Source: Putridiphycobacter sp045107045 (lineage in GTDB: Bacteria > Bacteroidota > Bacteroidia > Flavobacteriales_D > Crocinitomicaceae). From it: DNA of 64,000 nucleotides. The notes below the pieces were generated by a model. It saw nothing but the letters and a program-made list of their open reading frames with translations. It ran no database searches and was not told where the DNA came from. The position numbers and the translations under genes are program-made. Every line of letters begins with the position of its first letter. The first letter of the stretch is position 1. The DNA lies in assembly GCA_045107045.1 (NCBI GenBank), contig JBGCFR010000017.1:70916-134915 (forward strand), given 5' to 3'. Positions 34,281 to 44,183 of the stretch are shown in pieces.

Positions 34281-35740
34281 ATCTATTGAGAGACATACTA
34301 TATGATGCTGGTATCACTAAAGTGCAAGGTGACCTGATGGTTCCTGTTGAGCATATCGTTTTTGACTCCAGAGAAGTTTCAAAAGGAAAAGTATTTGTTG
34401 CAATAAAAGGATTTCAAGTTGATGGTCATCAGTTTATAGAAACGGCAATAAGTAATGGCGCTTTAGCAATTGTTTGTGAAGAATGGCCATCATCTCTAGA
34501 TTCAAATATCTTATGCGTCCAAGTAAAGTCGTCAACTTTCGCTTTAGGTGTAATGGCTGATCATTTTTATGACCACCCTTCAAGAGATTTGAATTTAGTT
34601 GGAATAACTGGCACAAATGGTAAAACTACTGTGGTTACCTTACTACATAATTTATTTACAGATTTAGGACAAAAAGCAGGCTTATTGTCAACTGTTGTGA
34701 ATAAAATTGGAAGTAAAGAAATTCCAGCGACGCATACAACACCAAATCCAATGGTTTTAAATGCGCTTTTGAGACAGATGGTAGATGAAGGTTGTGAGTA
34801 TTGCTTTATGGAAGTGAGTTCACATGCTGTACATCAAAATAGAATTGCAAAATTAGAGTTCAATATAGCTGGTTTTACAAATATTTCTCATGATCATTTG
34901 GATTATCATAAAACATTCAAAGAGTACATAAAAGCCAAAAAACAGTTCTTTGATGATCTTAACTCAGCAGCAACAGCAATCGTAAATATTGATGATGTAA
35001 ATGGTTTAGTAATGACACAGAACAGTGCTTCAAAAACTAAAACTTTCGGGCTTAAAAATATGGCTGATTATAAAGTAAAAATTCTAGAAAATGCATTTTC
35101 TGGATTGGTACTTAGTGTAAACAATCAAGATGTTTGGACACGCTTGATAGGGGGGTTTAATGCTTATAATTTGATTTTAGTTTATGGTGTTGCCATAGAA
35201 TTAGGTTTTGACTCTCTAGAGGTATTAACATCTATCTCAAAACTTAAGTCAGTTGAAGGTCGATTCGAATATGTTAAATCAGATAAAGAAATCATTGCCA
35301 TTATCGATTATGCTCACACACCAGATGCTTTACAAAACGTATTGAGCACCATTTCATCAGTTAGAACTAAGAATGAAAAAGTAATTACCGTGGTTGGTTG
35401 CGGTGGTGACAGGGATAAAACTAAAAGGCCAAAAATGGCTGAGATAGCTGCAAATAATAGTGATCAAACTATTTTGACATCAGATAACCCGAGAAGTGAA
35501 AGCCCTGATGAAATCATTAGTGATATGAAAAGTGGGATACCTGCAAATAAAACTGCAAAAGTGCTAGCCATAACCGATAGACAGGAGGCCATTAAAGTGG
35601 CTTGTGCTTTGGCTGAGCGAGGTGATATAGTGCTTGTTGCAGGAAAAGGACATGAAAAGTATCAAGAAATAAAAGGAGAACGATTTGAGTTCGACGATAT
35701 GGCAATAGTGCGAGAAACCCTCAAAACCCTTAATAAATAA
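34277..35740 (+). CDS. murE: UDP-MurNAc-tripeptide ligase (meso-DAP type)
   Basis: This 487-residue cytoplasmic Mur ligase adds the third amino acid to UDP-MurNAc-L-Ala-D-Glu with ATP. The ATP motif GITGTNGKTTVVTLL is near residue 108. HTTPNP and the SSHAVHQNRI stretch line the active site. The DNPRSE motif near residue 403 is the meso-diaminopimelate signature, so the peptidoglycan should be DAP-type. Its ATG overlaps the ftsI stop (ATGA) and its stop overlaps mraY by one base. Confidence 0.97.
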   Translation: MNLLRDILYDAGITKVQGDLMVPVEHIVFDSREVSKGKVFVAIKGFQVDGHQFIETAISNGALAIVCEEWPSSLDSNILCVQVKSSTFALGVMADHFYDHPSRDLNLVGITGTNGKTTVVTLLHNLFTDLGQKAGLLSTVVNKIGSKEIPATHTTPNPMVLNALLRQMVDEGCEYCFMEVSSHAVHQNRIAKLEFNIAGFTNISHDHLDYHKTFKEYIKAKKQFFDDLNSAATAIVNIDDVNGLVMTQNSASKTKTFGLKNMADYKVKILENAFSGLVLSVNNQDVWTRLIGGFNAYNLILVYGVAIELGFDSLEVLTSISKLKSVEGRFEYVKSDKEIIAIIDYAHTPDALQNVLSTISSVRTKNEKVITVVGCGGDRDKTKRPKMAEIAANNSDQTILTSDNPRSESPDEIISDMKSGIPANKTAKVLAITDRQEAIKVACALAERGDIVLVAGKGHEKYQEIKGERFEFDDMAIVRETLKTLNK

Positions 35741-36966
35741 TGTTGTATTATCTATTTAATTATTTGAATGAATTGGGAATGCCCGGAGCAGGTGTGTTTG
35801 ATTATATTTCTTTTCGAACAGCAATGGCTGTAGTTGCATCCCTTGTAATTTCAATGTTATTCGGTAACCGGATTATTAATTTATTGCGCAAACAGCAAAT
35901 TGGTGAAACAATACGAGATTTAGGTCTTGAAGGACAAAAAGAAAAAGAAGGAACACCAACAATGGGTGGTTTGATAATTCTCGCTTCAATTATTATTCCA
36001 ACATTGCTGTTTGCTAAACTTGATAATATCTATGTTATTGTCATGCTTGTCTCAACTGTAATGTTGGGTTCTATTGGGTTTATTGATGATTATATTAAGG
36101 TCTTCAAAAAGAATAAAAAGGGGCTAGCAGGTAAATTTAAAGTTTTCGGTCAAATAATTGTTGGTGTTTTTGTAGGTTCAGTCCTCTATTTTCATCCAGA
36201 AATAAAAGTGCATAAAAGTGTTGATGCTACTATTATTGTTGAAAATTCAATTGATGTAAGTGATAAACACAAAGAGGTTGATGGTGAAAAATGGATTGAA
36301 ACTAAAGATCTTACCACTACTATCCCGTTTGTGAAAGGCAACGAATTTAGCTATTCCAAGTTTTTCGGTAAATCTTGGGGGTGGATTGCCTTCATAGGTT
36401 TTGTTATTTTTTGGGTTGTTTTCGTCTCGAATGGCGCAAATATGACAGATGGATTAGATGGTTTGGCAGGTGGTACATCTGCTATAATAGGTATGTCTCT
36501 AGCTATTTTTGCCTATATATCTGGACATCTTGAATTTGCAGACTATTTAAATGTCATGTACATTCCATACTCTTCAGAATTGGTAATTTTTATTGGAGCA
36601 TTTGTGGGAGCTTGCATTGGCTTTCTTTGGCATAATGCATACCCTGCTAAAGTATTTATGGGTGATACCGGAAGCCTAGCCATTGGAGGTATTATAGCAG
36701 TATTTGCAATTATTGTCAGAAAAGAGTTATTGATCCCTGTATTATGCGGCGTTTTTCTCTTAGAAAACTTATCTGTAGTTATGCAGGTCAGCTATTTTAA
36801 GTATACGAAAAAACGTTTTGGTGAAGGCAAACGAATCTTTAAAATGGCTCCACTGCACCATCATTTTCAAAAAACAGGTATGCACGAAGCAAAAATCGTT
36901 GCACGTTTCTGGATTGTAGGTATCATCTTCGCTGTACTTGCGATTGTAACATTGAAATTAAGATAA
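35740..36966 (+). CDS. mraY: phospho-MurNAc-pentapeptide transferase
   Basis: This is a 408-residue integral membrane enzyme that makes lipid I from UDP-MurNAc-pentapeptide and undecaprenyl phosphate. Key motifs are EGTPTMGGLII, IGFIDDYIKV and NMTDGLDGLAGG near residue 234, with HNAYPAKVFMGDTGSLAIGG and APLHHHFQ later. It is about 45 residues longer than the common ~360. The extra residues form a charged loop (about 36200-36345, VHKSVDATIIVENSIDV onwards) after a membrane helix. The ATG overlaps the murE stop by one base; murD follows after one base. Confidence 0.97.
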   Translation: MLYYLFNYLNELGMPGAGVFDYISFRTAMAVVASLVISMLFGNRIINLLRKQQIGETIRDLGLEGQKEKEGTPTMGGLIILASIIIPTLLFAKLDNIYVIVMLVSTVMLGSIGFIDDYIKVFKKNKKGLAGKFKVFGQIIVGVFVGSVLYFHPEIKVHKSVDATIIVENSIDVSDKHKEVDGEKWIETKDLTTTIPFVKGNEFSYSKFFGKSWGWIAFIGFVIFWVVFVSNGANMTDGLDGLAGGTSAIIGMSLAIFAYISGHLEFADYLNVMYIPYSSELVIFIGAFVGACIGFLWHNAYPAKVFMGDTGSLAIGGIIAVFAIIVRKELLIPVLCGVFLLENLSVVMQVSYFKYTKKRFGEGKRIFKMAPLHHHFQKTGMHEAKIVARFWIVGIIFAVLAIVTLKLR

Positions 36967-36967
36967 A

Positions 36968-38317
36968 GTGAACTTAAAATCTGTCAAAAATATCATTATT
37001 CTTGGTGCAGGCGAAAGCGGTGTAGGTGCGGCTTTATTGGCTAAACATAAAGGGTACTCCGTATTGGTGTCAGATTTTGGAACTATTAAGGATAACTATA
37101 AAGCAGAACTATTTGATAACCATATTGATTTTGAAGAAAATCAACACACTGAGTCTAGAATACTAGCCGCAAACCTTATTATTAAGAGCCCTGGTATTCC
37201 TGATAATGCTCCAATTGTTAAAAAAGCAAGCGCTCTTAGAATACCCATCATTAATGAAATTGAATTCGCAGGTCATTTTACCAATGCAAAAATGATTTGC
37301 ATTACGGGTAGTAATGGAAAAACAACTACAGCATTATGGACATATCATATTTTATCTAACGCAAAATTAAATGTTGGACTGGCCGGAAATATTGGTCAGA
37401 GTCTAGCTAGGCAGGTTATCAAAGATGAATATGAATATTATGTACTTGAGTTAAGTTCTTTTCAATTAGATGGTATGTTGAGTTTTAAGGCGCATATCGC
37501 TATTCTTTTAAATATCACTCCTGATCATTTGGATAGGTACGATAATATAATGCAGAATTATGTTAACTCAAAATTTAGAATTTGTCAGAATTTAACCAAT
37601 ACTGACTGGTTCATTTACAATGCTGATGACCCCATTATTATGGACGAGATCAGTAAACGAAATATCCCGGCAATCTCAGCGCCGTTTTCAATTAAAACCA
37701 CCGAAAACGTCACTGGCTATATATGCAACAACAACCAAATTAGTATTAATTTAAAACCAGAATTAATTATGTCGATTCATGATTTAGCCCTAAAAGGCAA
37801 ACACAACACACAAAATGCACTAGCAGCTGGTATAGCTGCAAAGGTACTGGAAATCAGAAATGAAGCTGTAAGAGAGAGCTTAGAGGATTTCAAAAATGTA
37901 GAGCACCGATTGGAATTTGTAGCCAAAGTCAACGGTATTGAGTTTATTAACGATTCGAAAGCAACAAATGTGAATTCAACATGGTATGCACTTGAAAGCA
38001 TGGACAAGCCAGTTGTATGGATTGTGGGTGGAGTAGATAAGGGTAATGACTACGATTCTTTGATTCCATTAGTTAAAGAGAAAGTTAAAGCCATAATTTG
38101 CTTAGGAGAGGATAATGTGAAAATTATCGAAGCTTTTACAGGTATTGTTGATAAAATTGTAGAAGCTAAGTCAGCTTTTCAAGCAGTAAATTTTGGTTAT
38201 GATTTAGCTAAGCAAGATCAAGCTGTATTATTATCCCCAGCCTGCGCAAGTTACGATTTGTTTGAAAGTTACGAAGACAGAGGTAAGCAGTTCAAAGGCG
38301 CAGTTAGGTCATTGTAA
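36968..38317 (+). CDS. murD: UDP-MurNAc-L-alanine--D-glutamate ligase, GTG start
   Basis: This 449-residue Mur ligase adds D-glutamate to UDP-MurNAc-L-Ala. The nucleotide motif IILGAGESGVGAALLA begins at residue 10, and the ATP loop ITGSNGKTTTALW is near 113. NITPDHLDRY and EHRLEFVAKVNGIEFINDSKATN follow. The start must be GTG 36968, because the first internal ATG lies beyond the N-terminal Rossmann domain. It lies one base after the mraY stop. Confidence 0.96.
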   Translation: MNLKSVKNIIILGAGESGVGAALLAKHKGYSVLVSDFGTIKDNYKAELFDNHIDFEENQHTESRILAANLIIKSPGIPDNAPIVKKASALRIPIINEIEFAGHFTNAKMICITGSNGKTTTALWTYHILSNAKLNVGLAGNIGQSLARQVIKDEYEYYVLELSSFQLDGMLSFKAHIAILLNITPDHLDRYDNIMQNYVNSKFRICQNLTNTDWFIYNADDPIIMDEISKRNIPAISAPFSIKTTENVTGYICNNNQISINLKPELIMSIHDLALKGKHNTQNALAAGIAAKVLEIRNEAVRESLEDFKNVEHRLEFVAKVNGIEFINDSKATNVNSTWYALESMDKPVVWIVGGVDKGNDYDSLIPLVKEKVKAIICLGEDNVKIIEAFTGIVDKIVEAKSAFQAVNFGYDLAKQDQAVLLSPACASYDLFESYEDRGKQFKGAVRSL

Positions 38318-38343
38318 AAAGTAAATTGTTTAAAAACTAATTC

Positions 38344-39525
38344 GTGAATACAGTATTCCAATATCTAAAGGGAGATAAAAATATATGGGTGATTGCCTTT
38401 TTCTTAGGTATACTGTCTGTTGTTTCTGTCTTTAGTTTTATCCCCATTTTAGTTAAAGTAAAGGGGTTGAGTTATTCTTTTTTATTTTTTAAACATTTTA
38501 CTTTGTTAGTCTTAGGCTTCGTTTTAATGTATACTGTTCATAGGTTGCCATTTAAGGTTTTTTCCAAATTGTCGAAGCTAATTTTCTATGTAGGAATAAC
38601 ATTGCTAGTGTTAACAATTTTTATTGGTGAAAGTGTAAATGGCGCTGACCGTTGGTTGAAAATACCATTGGTGCCTTTTTCATTCCAAACTTCAGATTTT
38701 GCTAAACTCGCATTAGTGCTATATCTTTCTAAACAATTAATAAAAAAGCGAATGCAATTTGATGATTTGAAGGTGGTAGCACAGTATGTTTTGTTACCAG
38801 TGGCATTAACGGTCTTTTTAATCCTTCCATCAAATTTATCAACAGCTTTAATTATTGGCCTAATTTCATTGATTATTATGGTTTTTGCTAAGTTGCCATT
38901 AAAATGGATGGGTTTATCAATTGGAGGTGCTATTGCCATGTTCCTAATGTTGCTTCAAATTGCTAATTTTTATCCTGAAGCATTGCCAAGAGTTACTACC
39001 TGGAACAATAGAATTGAGAATATGTTTACAGATGAAGTAAACCCTCAGGAGCAAATGCAAATTACTAATTCATTATTAGCAATAAAGAATGGAAGTGTTA
39101 TTGGTAAAGGTCCAGGAAATGGTGAGCTAAAACGATATATTCCAGAAGCATATGCCGATTTTTATTTTGCTGCAATAGTTGAAGAGGGCGGAGTTTTAAT
39201 GGCTATTGTTGTCATAGGATTGTATTTGCTGCTCTTTTTTAGGATGATTAGAGTGGCAGTTCGCATTCAAGAAAAAAATGAATTTGCGGCACTTGTTGTT
39301 ATTGGTATAGGTTTGATTATAATTGTTTCTGCCGCAGTTAACATGATGGTTTGCACTAGATTATTACCAGTAACTGGTCAAAATATGCCTCTATTAAGTA
39401 TGGGAGGGACAAGTGCTTGGTTTACATCTATTGCATTAGGTATTGTGTTAAGTGCAAGCAAGGAAGTGGAAATCGAAACTGAGTCAGTAAAAAGTAAAAG
39501 AGAAGTTAAACATGCAATTCGCTAA
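38344..39525 (+). CDS. ftsW: septal peptidoglycan polymerase FtsW (SEDS family), GTG start
   Basis: This is a 393-residue protein with about ten membrane helices. SEDS motifs include VNGADRWLKIPLVPFSFQTSDFAKLALV and, late, RLLPVTGQNMPLLSMGGTSAW. It polymerises lipid II glycan at the septum together with FtsI. Start GTG 38344 gives MNTVFQYLKGDKNIW; the gene lies 26 bp after murD, and murG begins 2 bp after its stop. The C-terminal tail is charged and cytoplasmic. Confidence 0.95.
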   Translation: MNTVFQYLKGDKNIWVIAFFLGILSVVSVFSFIPILVKVKGLSYSFLFFKHFTLLVLGFVLMYTVHRLPFKVFSKLSKLIFYVGITLLVLTIFIGESVNGADRWLKIPLVPFSFQTSDFAKLALVLYLSKQLIKKRMQFDDLKVVAQYVLLPVALTVFLILPSNLSTALIIGLISLIIMVFAKLPLKWMGLSIGGAIAMFLMLLQIANFYPEALPRVTTWNNRIENMFTDEVNPQEQMQITNSLLAIKNGSVIGKGPGNGELKRYIPEAYADFYFAAIVEEGGVLMAIVVIGLYLLLFFRMIRVAVRIQEKNEFAALVVIGIGLIIIVSAAVNMMVCTRLLPVTGQNMPLLSMGGTSAWFTSIALGIVLSASKEVEIETESVKSKREVKHAIR

Positions 39526-39527
39526 AT

Positions 39528-40628
39528 ATGTCGATTAATAAGGTCATAATAAGTGGTGGAGGAACAGGAGGACATATATTTCCTGCCATTGCAATAGCAA
39601 ATGCAATTAAAGAAAAATATCCAAACGTATCTATTTTATTCGTTGGAGCTGAAGGGAAGATGGAGATGGAAAAGGTGCCCCAAGCGGGTTATGAAATAGT
39701 AGGTTTACCAATTCGAGGCTTACAACGTAAATTCACACTAGCCAATTTGTCTTTTCCATTTAAGTTATTATCTAGTTTATGGAAAGCAAGACAAATAGTC
39801 AAGAAGTTTGCACCTGATGTTGCTATTGGTGTTGGAGGGTATGCGAGTGCTGCAATAGTTAGAGTAGCTGCCAGCAAAGGAGTACCAACCTTGGTTCAAG
39901 AGCAAAACTCATATCCTGGTATTACAAACAAATGGCTTGCAAAAAAAGCAAAAACAATTTGTGTAGCATATGATGGATTAGAGCGGTTTTTTCCAATAAA
40001 AAAAATTGTAAAAACAGGTAACCCTGTCAGAAATAATGTTGTTGAGATTGAAGGTAAAAGGAATAAAGGTCTATCACATTTCGGTTTAGTTAATAATAAA
40101 AAAACATTACTTGTTATTGGCGGTAGTTTGGGAGCGGGTACAATTAATAAAAGTTTAGAAGCTGATATCGAAAAATTGTTAGAAGCAAATATCCAAGTGA
40201 TATGGCAATGTGGTAAATTTTATTTTGAAGAGTTGAAACCATTAAAAGAAAAACTGTCATCAGAAAATGTATATATGAGTGATTTTATTTTTGAGATGGA
40301 TTTAGCGTATTCAGCAGCTGATTATATTGTCTCAAGAGCTGGGGCTATGTCAGTTTCAGAATTGTGTTTAATCGGTAAACCAGCTATTTTGGTTCCTTCG
40401 CCGAATGTATCCGAAGACCATCAAACTAAAAATGCAATGGCGCTGGTGGATGTCGGAGCAGCAATTCTAGTAAAAGATAGTGATGCAAAAATCGATTTAG
40501 TTTCACAGGTAATTGTCCTGCACCAAGATCAGACATTACAAAATAAATTAAGTGAGAAAATTAGTGCTTTGGGTATAAATAATGCAACTGAGAGAATTGT
40601 TGAAGAAATTGAAAAAATACTAAATTAA
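39528..40628 (+). CDS. murG: lipid II synthase MurG
   Basis: This 366-residue GT28-type glycosyltransferase adds GlcNAc to lipid I on the inner face of the membrane. It has SGGGTGGHIFPAIAIANA at residues 9-26, GVGGYASAAIV near 107, QEQNSYPGITNKWL near 125 and the sugar-nucleotide site SRAGAMSVSELCLIGKPAILVPSP near 270-290. Length and start (MSINKVIISGGG) are normal. It follows ftsW after 2 bp. Confidence 0.97.
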   Translation: MSINKVIISGGGTGGHIFPAIAIANAIKEKYPNVSILFVGAEGKMEMEKVPQAGYEIVGLPIRGLQRKFTLANLSFPFKLLSSLWKARQIVKKFAPDVAIGVGGYASAAIVRVAASKGVPTLVQEQNSYPGITNKWLAKKAKTICVAYDGLERFFPIKKIVKTGNPVRNNVVEIEGKRNKGLSHFGLVNNKKTLLVIGGSLGAGTINKSLEADIEKLLEANIQVIWQCGKFYFEELKPLKEKLSSENVYMSDFIFEMDLAYSAADYIVSRAGAMSVSELCLIGKPAILVPSPNVSEDHQTKNAMALVDVGAAILVKDSDAKIDLVSQVIVLHQDQTLQNKLSEKISALGINNATERIVEEIEKILN

Positions 40629-40642
40629 ATTAGCTATTCATT

Positions 40643-42025
40643 TTGAATATTAAGAACGTACATACAGTTTATTTTATAGGAATTGGCGGAATAGGCATGA
40701 GTGCCATAGCACGTTTTTTTAAAATTAATGGTAAACGAGTTTTGGGCTATGACAAAACAAGAACCAAGTTGACTGATGAATTGATTAAAGAAGGCATTGA
40801 AGTACATTTTGAGGATAGAGGAAATACTATTTTGGAAGGACTTGAAAAAGACAATACATTGGTAGTTTATACACCAGCAATACCTCCAACATTGAATGAG
40901 TTTATCGCATTTAAAGAGTCAGGTTATGAGTTAATAAAACGCTCTAAAGCTCTTGGTTTAATATCACATTCGCAAACTACTTTTGCAGTAGCAGGAACAC
41001 ATGGTAAAACGACCACTAGTTCAATTATGGCTCATGTTTTATATACTACTAAGCAGAAATGTAATGCATTTATTGGTGGTATAACCAGTAATTATAATTC
41101 CAACTGCTTAATCTCTCATTCAGCGGATCGAGTAGTTGTCGAGGCTGATGAATTTGACCATTCATTTTTGTCATTACGACCAGACTATAATATTATTACA
41201 TCAACAGATGCCGATCATCTAGATATATATGGAAGTGCTCAAGTTTTAAAAGATTCATTCGTTGAATACGCAGAACTAACTAATTCAAATGGAATATTAC
41301 TGTTGCAAATTGACAATATATTTGACAATTATGATGGCTCAGCAAAAGTGTTAACCTATGGACTTGATGCCTATGAAGCAGATTGGTTTGCTAGAAACAT
41401 GAGGTATGAAAGAGGACGAATTTATTTCGATATTCATTCAAAATTAAAACGATTTATAGGCGTCGAGTTTGGCTTGCCAGGTAACCATAATGTTGAAAAT
41501 GCCCTAGCCGTTTTTGCTTTGCTTTATGAATATGGTATCCCCGAATCACATTTAAGGTCTGCCTTTAAATCATATTTAGGAGTGAAACGACGATTTGAGT
41601 TTCATATGCAAACAGATGAACAAGTGATTATTGATGACTATGCGCATCATCCAAATGAATTAGTGGCGCTTTTAAATTCAGTAAAAACAATTTATCCAAA
41701 GAAAAGTATAACCTGCGTTTTTCAACCGCACTTGTTCAGTAGAACAAGAGATTTTATGACTGAATTTGCAAATGCCTTAGCATTGGCGGATCGACTTTAT
41801 CTGTTAGATATTTATCCAGCTAGAGAAATGCCAATGGAAGGTATAACGAGTAAAGTGCTTCTAGATAAGGTTAAAATGGATCATAAATACCTGTCAACCA
41901 AAGAGAAGATAGTTGTTGATTTATTGAGTACAAAAAATGAGTTAGTCGTTATTGCCGGAGCTGGAGATATTGATACTTGTATAAATCCTATAGTAGAAGC
42001 ATTTCAATCAAAAAAGAAACAATGA
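40643..42025 (+). CDS. murC: UDP-MurNAc--L-alanine ligase, TTG start
   Basis: This 460-residue ligase adds L-alanine to UDP-MurNAc with ATP. YFIGIGGIGMSAIARFF lies at residues 9-26 and the ATP loop AVAGTHGKTTTSSIM near 119. EADEFDHSFL, FGLPGNHNVENALA and DDYAHHPNE follow. The start is TTG 40643 (MNIKNVHTVYF), because the first in-frame ATG falls inside the GIGGIGMS nucleotide motif. The end overlaps ftsQ by 4 bp (ATGA). Confidence 0.96.
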   Translation: MNIKNVHTVYFIGIGGIGMSAIARFFKINGKRVLGYDKTRTKLTDELIKEGIEVHFEDRGNTILEGLEKDNTLVVYTPAIPPTLNEFIAFKESGYELIKRSKALGLISHSQTTFAVAGTHGKTTTSSIMAHVLYTTKQKCNAFIGGITSNYNSNCLISHSADRVVVEADEFDHSFLSLRPDYNIITSTDADHLDIYGSAQVLKDSFVEYAELTNSNGILLLQIDNIFDNYDGSAKVLTYGLDAYEADWFARNMRYERGRIYFDIHSKLKRFIGVEFGLPGNHNVENALAVFALLYEYGIPESHLRSAFKSYLGVKRRFEFHMQTDEQVIIDDYAHHPNELVALLNSVKTIYPKKSITCVFQPHLFSRTRDFMTEFANALALADRLYLLDIYPAREMPMEGITSKVLLDKVKMDHKYLSTKEKIVVDLLSTKNELVVIAGAGDIDTCINPIVEAFQSKKKQ

Positions 42026-42807
42026 ATAGTTGGGTAAAGAATTTCTTGTGGTTGTCTTTTGTCATAATTGTTATCGTTCTGATGAGCTTTGCCAATTCAT
42101 CAAGAAATGAAAAAGTAATTGGCTACCCAGAAATTGTTGTTGATTTATATGAAGATCAATTGTTTCTTGATAAGTCGACTATTTTAGAAAAATTGGAATC
42201 AAAAGCTTTAATTGGTGAAGATTTCACATATGCTCAAGTTGATTTTTCAGCTATTGAGACCTATTTAACTAGTTTAAGCGAGATTAAAGATGTTAAAGTT
42301 TATGCTGAAGTAGGAGAGCAATGGCAAATTCATGTGGTTCTTAGGCAGCCTATAGCAAGGTTGTTTAACTTAAACGGATCTAGCTGTTATATAGATAAAG
42401 ATGGACGATTAATGCCTTTGTCTGATAATTATACGGCACACGTATTAACGATTAATGGATTTGTAAATGAAACGAATATGAAAAAGAAAGTGTCAGATTT
42501 AATCAACAATGATAGTTTGAAAACTATTGAAATATTAGATGATCTGTATATGATTTCAAAGTATGTTTGTTCTGATAAGTTCTTTTCTTCCCAAATTACA
42601 CATATTTATGTCAATTCTGAAAATGAATTTGAATTCATTCCAAGAGTTGGTAAACAAAGAATATTGTTTGGTGATAGTCATCATTATGTTGGGAAATTTA
42701 AGAAATTAAAAGTGTTTTATACTGAAGGTTTAGCAAAGGCAGGTTGGGGATTATATGATACGATTAATGTGAAATTTAAGAACCAAATTGTTTGCTCAAA
42801 AAGATAA
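42022..42807 (+). CDS. ftsQ: cell division protein FtsQ-like
   Basis: This is a 261-residue protein in the ftsQ position. There is a short cytoplasmic N-terminus, one membrane helix (FLWLSFVIIVIVLMSFA, about residues 8-24) and a periplasmic part with a POTRA/FtsQ-type pattern (LSEIKDVKVYAEVGEQWQIHVVLRQPIARLFN). It also shows SCYIDKDGRLMPLSD, typical of Bacteroidota FtsQ. ATG 42022 overlaps the murC stop; the TTG at 41977 is too deep inside murC. It links FtsL/FtsB and FtsI/FtsW to the divisome. Confidence 0.88.
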   Translation: MNSWVKNFLWLSFVIIVIVLMSFANSSRNEKVIGYPEIVVDLYEDQLFLDKSTILEKLESKALIGEDFTYAQVDFSAIETYLTSLSEIKDVKVYAEVGEQWQIHVVLRQPIARLFNLNGSSCYIDKDGRLMPLSDNYTAHVLTINGFVNETNMKKKVSDLINNDSLKTIEILDDLYMISKYVCSDKFFSSQITHIYVNSENEFEFIPRVGKQRILFGDSHHYVGKFKKLKVFYTEGLAKAGWGLYDTINVKFKNQIVCSKR

Positions 42808-42812
42808 ATAGT

Positions 42813-44087
42813 ATGTCTGAAATAGTTGTAGGATTAGATATTGGAACCACAAAAATTGCATGTTTTGTTGGTCGTAAAACGGAACATGATAAAATTGAAA
42901 TTTTATCAATGGGTAAATCCGAGAGTGTGGGTGTATCTAGAGGTATGGTTTCTAATATTGAGAAAACTGTTCAATCTATTAAATTGGCAATTGAAGAGGC
43001 ACAAAATAGAATTGAAGGGAGCTTAACCATTAAATTAGTGAATGTTGGAATAGCAGGTCAGCATATTTCTAGCTTACAGCACAGGGGCATGCTAACTCGT
43101 GACAATTTAGATACTGAAATTTCGCAATTGGATATTGATAGCTTGGTTGAAGACATGTATAAATTGATTATGCAACCGGGTGAGGAAATTATTCATGTTT
43201 TACCTCAAGAGTATATTGTAGATAGCGAATTAGGTATTAAGGATCCAATTGGAATGTCCGGTATTCGTTTAGAAGCCAATTTTCATATTATTACAGGGAA
43301 CATTGGAGCCGCTAAAAACATAAAGAAATGTGTTGATAAGGTTGATTTAGTAGTAGATGAAATGATTTTGGAACCATTAGCTTCTTCCGAAGCAGTATTG
43401 AATGATGAAGAAAAAGAAGCTGGTGTTGTCCTAGTTGATATTGGAGGTGGCACAACTGATGTTGCCATTTTTCAGGATGGAATTATAAGACATACGGCAG
43501 TTATTCCTTTTGGAGGAAATGTGATTACAGAAGATATTAAGGAAGGTTGTACAATCATGAGTCGACAATCTGAATTATTAAAAGTTAAATTCGGATCAGC
43601 ATTAGCCAGTGAATGTCAAGATAATGAGATTGTTTGTATTCCGGGATTGAGAGGTAGAGATCCAAGAGAAATTTCTGTCCGCAATTTGGCTTCTATAATT
43701 CAAGCTAGAATGGAAGAGATTATTGAACATGTACACTATGAAATTAAAAATTCAGGATTCGAAAAGAAGCTAATTGGTGGTATTGTGGTGACTGGTGGTG
43801 GAGCACAATTAAAGCACATCACTCAGCTATTTGAATACATAACAGGTATGGATACAAGAATTGGTTATCCAAACGAACATTTAGCACCTTCAACCAAAAT
43901 TGAAAATATTACAAGTCCAATGTATTCAACAGGCATTGGTCTAGTGATCAAAGGATTCGAAAAAGCGAATAAAACTGCCGCATTTGAGAATACAACCGCA
44001 GCAAAAAATCATTCAACAAAGCGAAAAGGCAGCTTTTTTGAATCATTATTAACAAAGAGTAAAGCCTGGTTTGAAGAAGAGGATTAA
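42813..44087 (+). CDS. ftsA: cell division protein FtsA
   Basis: This 424-residue actin-like ATPase tethers FtsZ to the membrane. Phosphate motifs are VGLDIGTTKIACFVG at the start, VVLVDIGGGTTDVAIFQDG near 213 and GGIVVTGGGAQLKHITQLF near 330. The C-terminal KGSFFESLLTKSKAWFEEED looks like the amphipathic membrane-targeting helix. Start ATG 42813 (MSEIVVGLDIG) is 5 bp after ftsQ; a TTG at 42792 is less likely. FtsZ follows after 96 bp. Confidence 0.96.
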   Translation: MSEIVVGLDIGTTKIACFVGRKTEHDKIEILSMGKSESVGVSRGMVSNIEKTVQSIKLAIEEAQNRIEGSLTIKLVNVGIAGQHISSLQHRGMLTRDNLDTEISQLDIDSLVEDMYKLIMQPGEEIIHVLPQEYIVDSELGIKDPIGMSGIRLEANFHIITGNIGAAKNIKKCVDKVDLVVDEMILEPLASSEAVLNDEEKEAGVVLVDIGGGTTDVAIFQDGIIRHTAVIPFGGNVITEDIKEGCTIMSRQSELLKVKFGSALASECQDNEIVCIPGLRGRDPREISVRNLASIIQARMEEIIEHVHYEIKNSGFEKKLIGGIVVTGGGAQLKHITQLFEYITGMDTRIGYPNEHLAPSTKIENITSPMYSTGIGLVIKGFEKANKTAAFENTTAAKNHSTKRKGSFFESLLTKSKAWFEEED

Positions 44088-44183
44088 TTATAATCCTGAT
44101 CAACAAATAAATAAAAAAATTAAATTTCAAATACTAACCATATTTGAATAGAGAATAAAGAAAGAACCAAAAAACCAACTATT

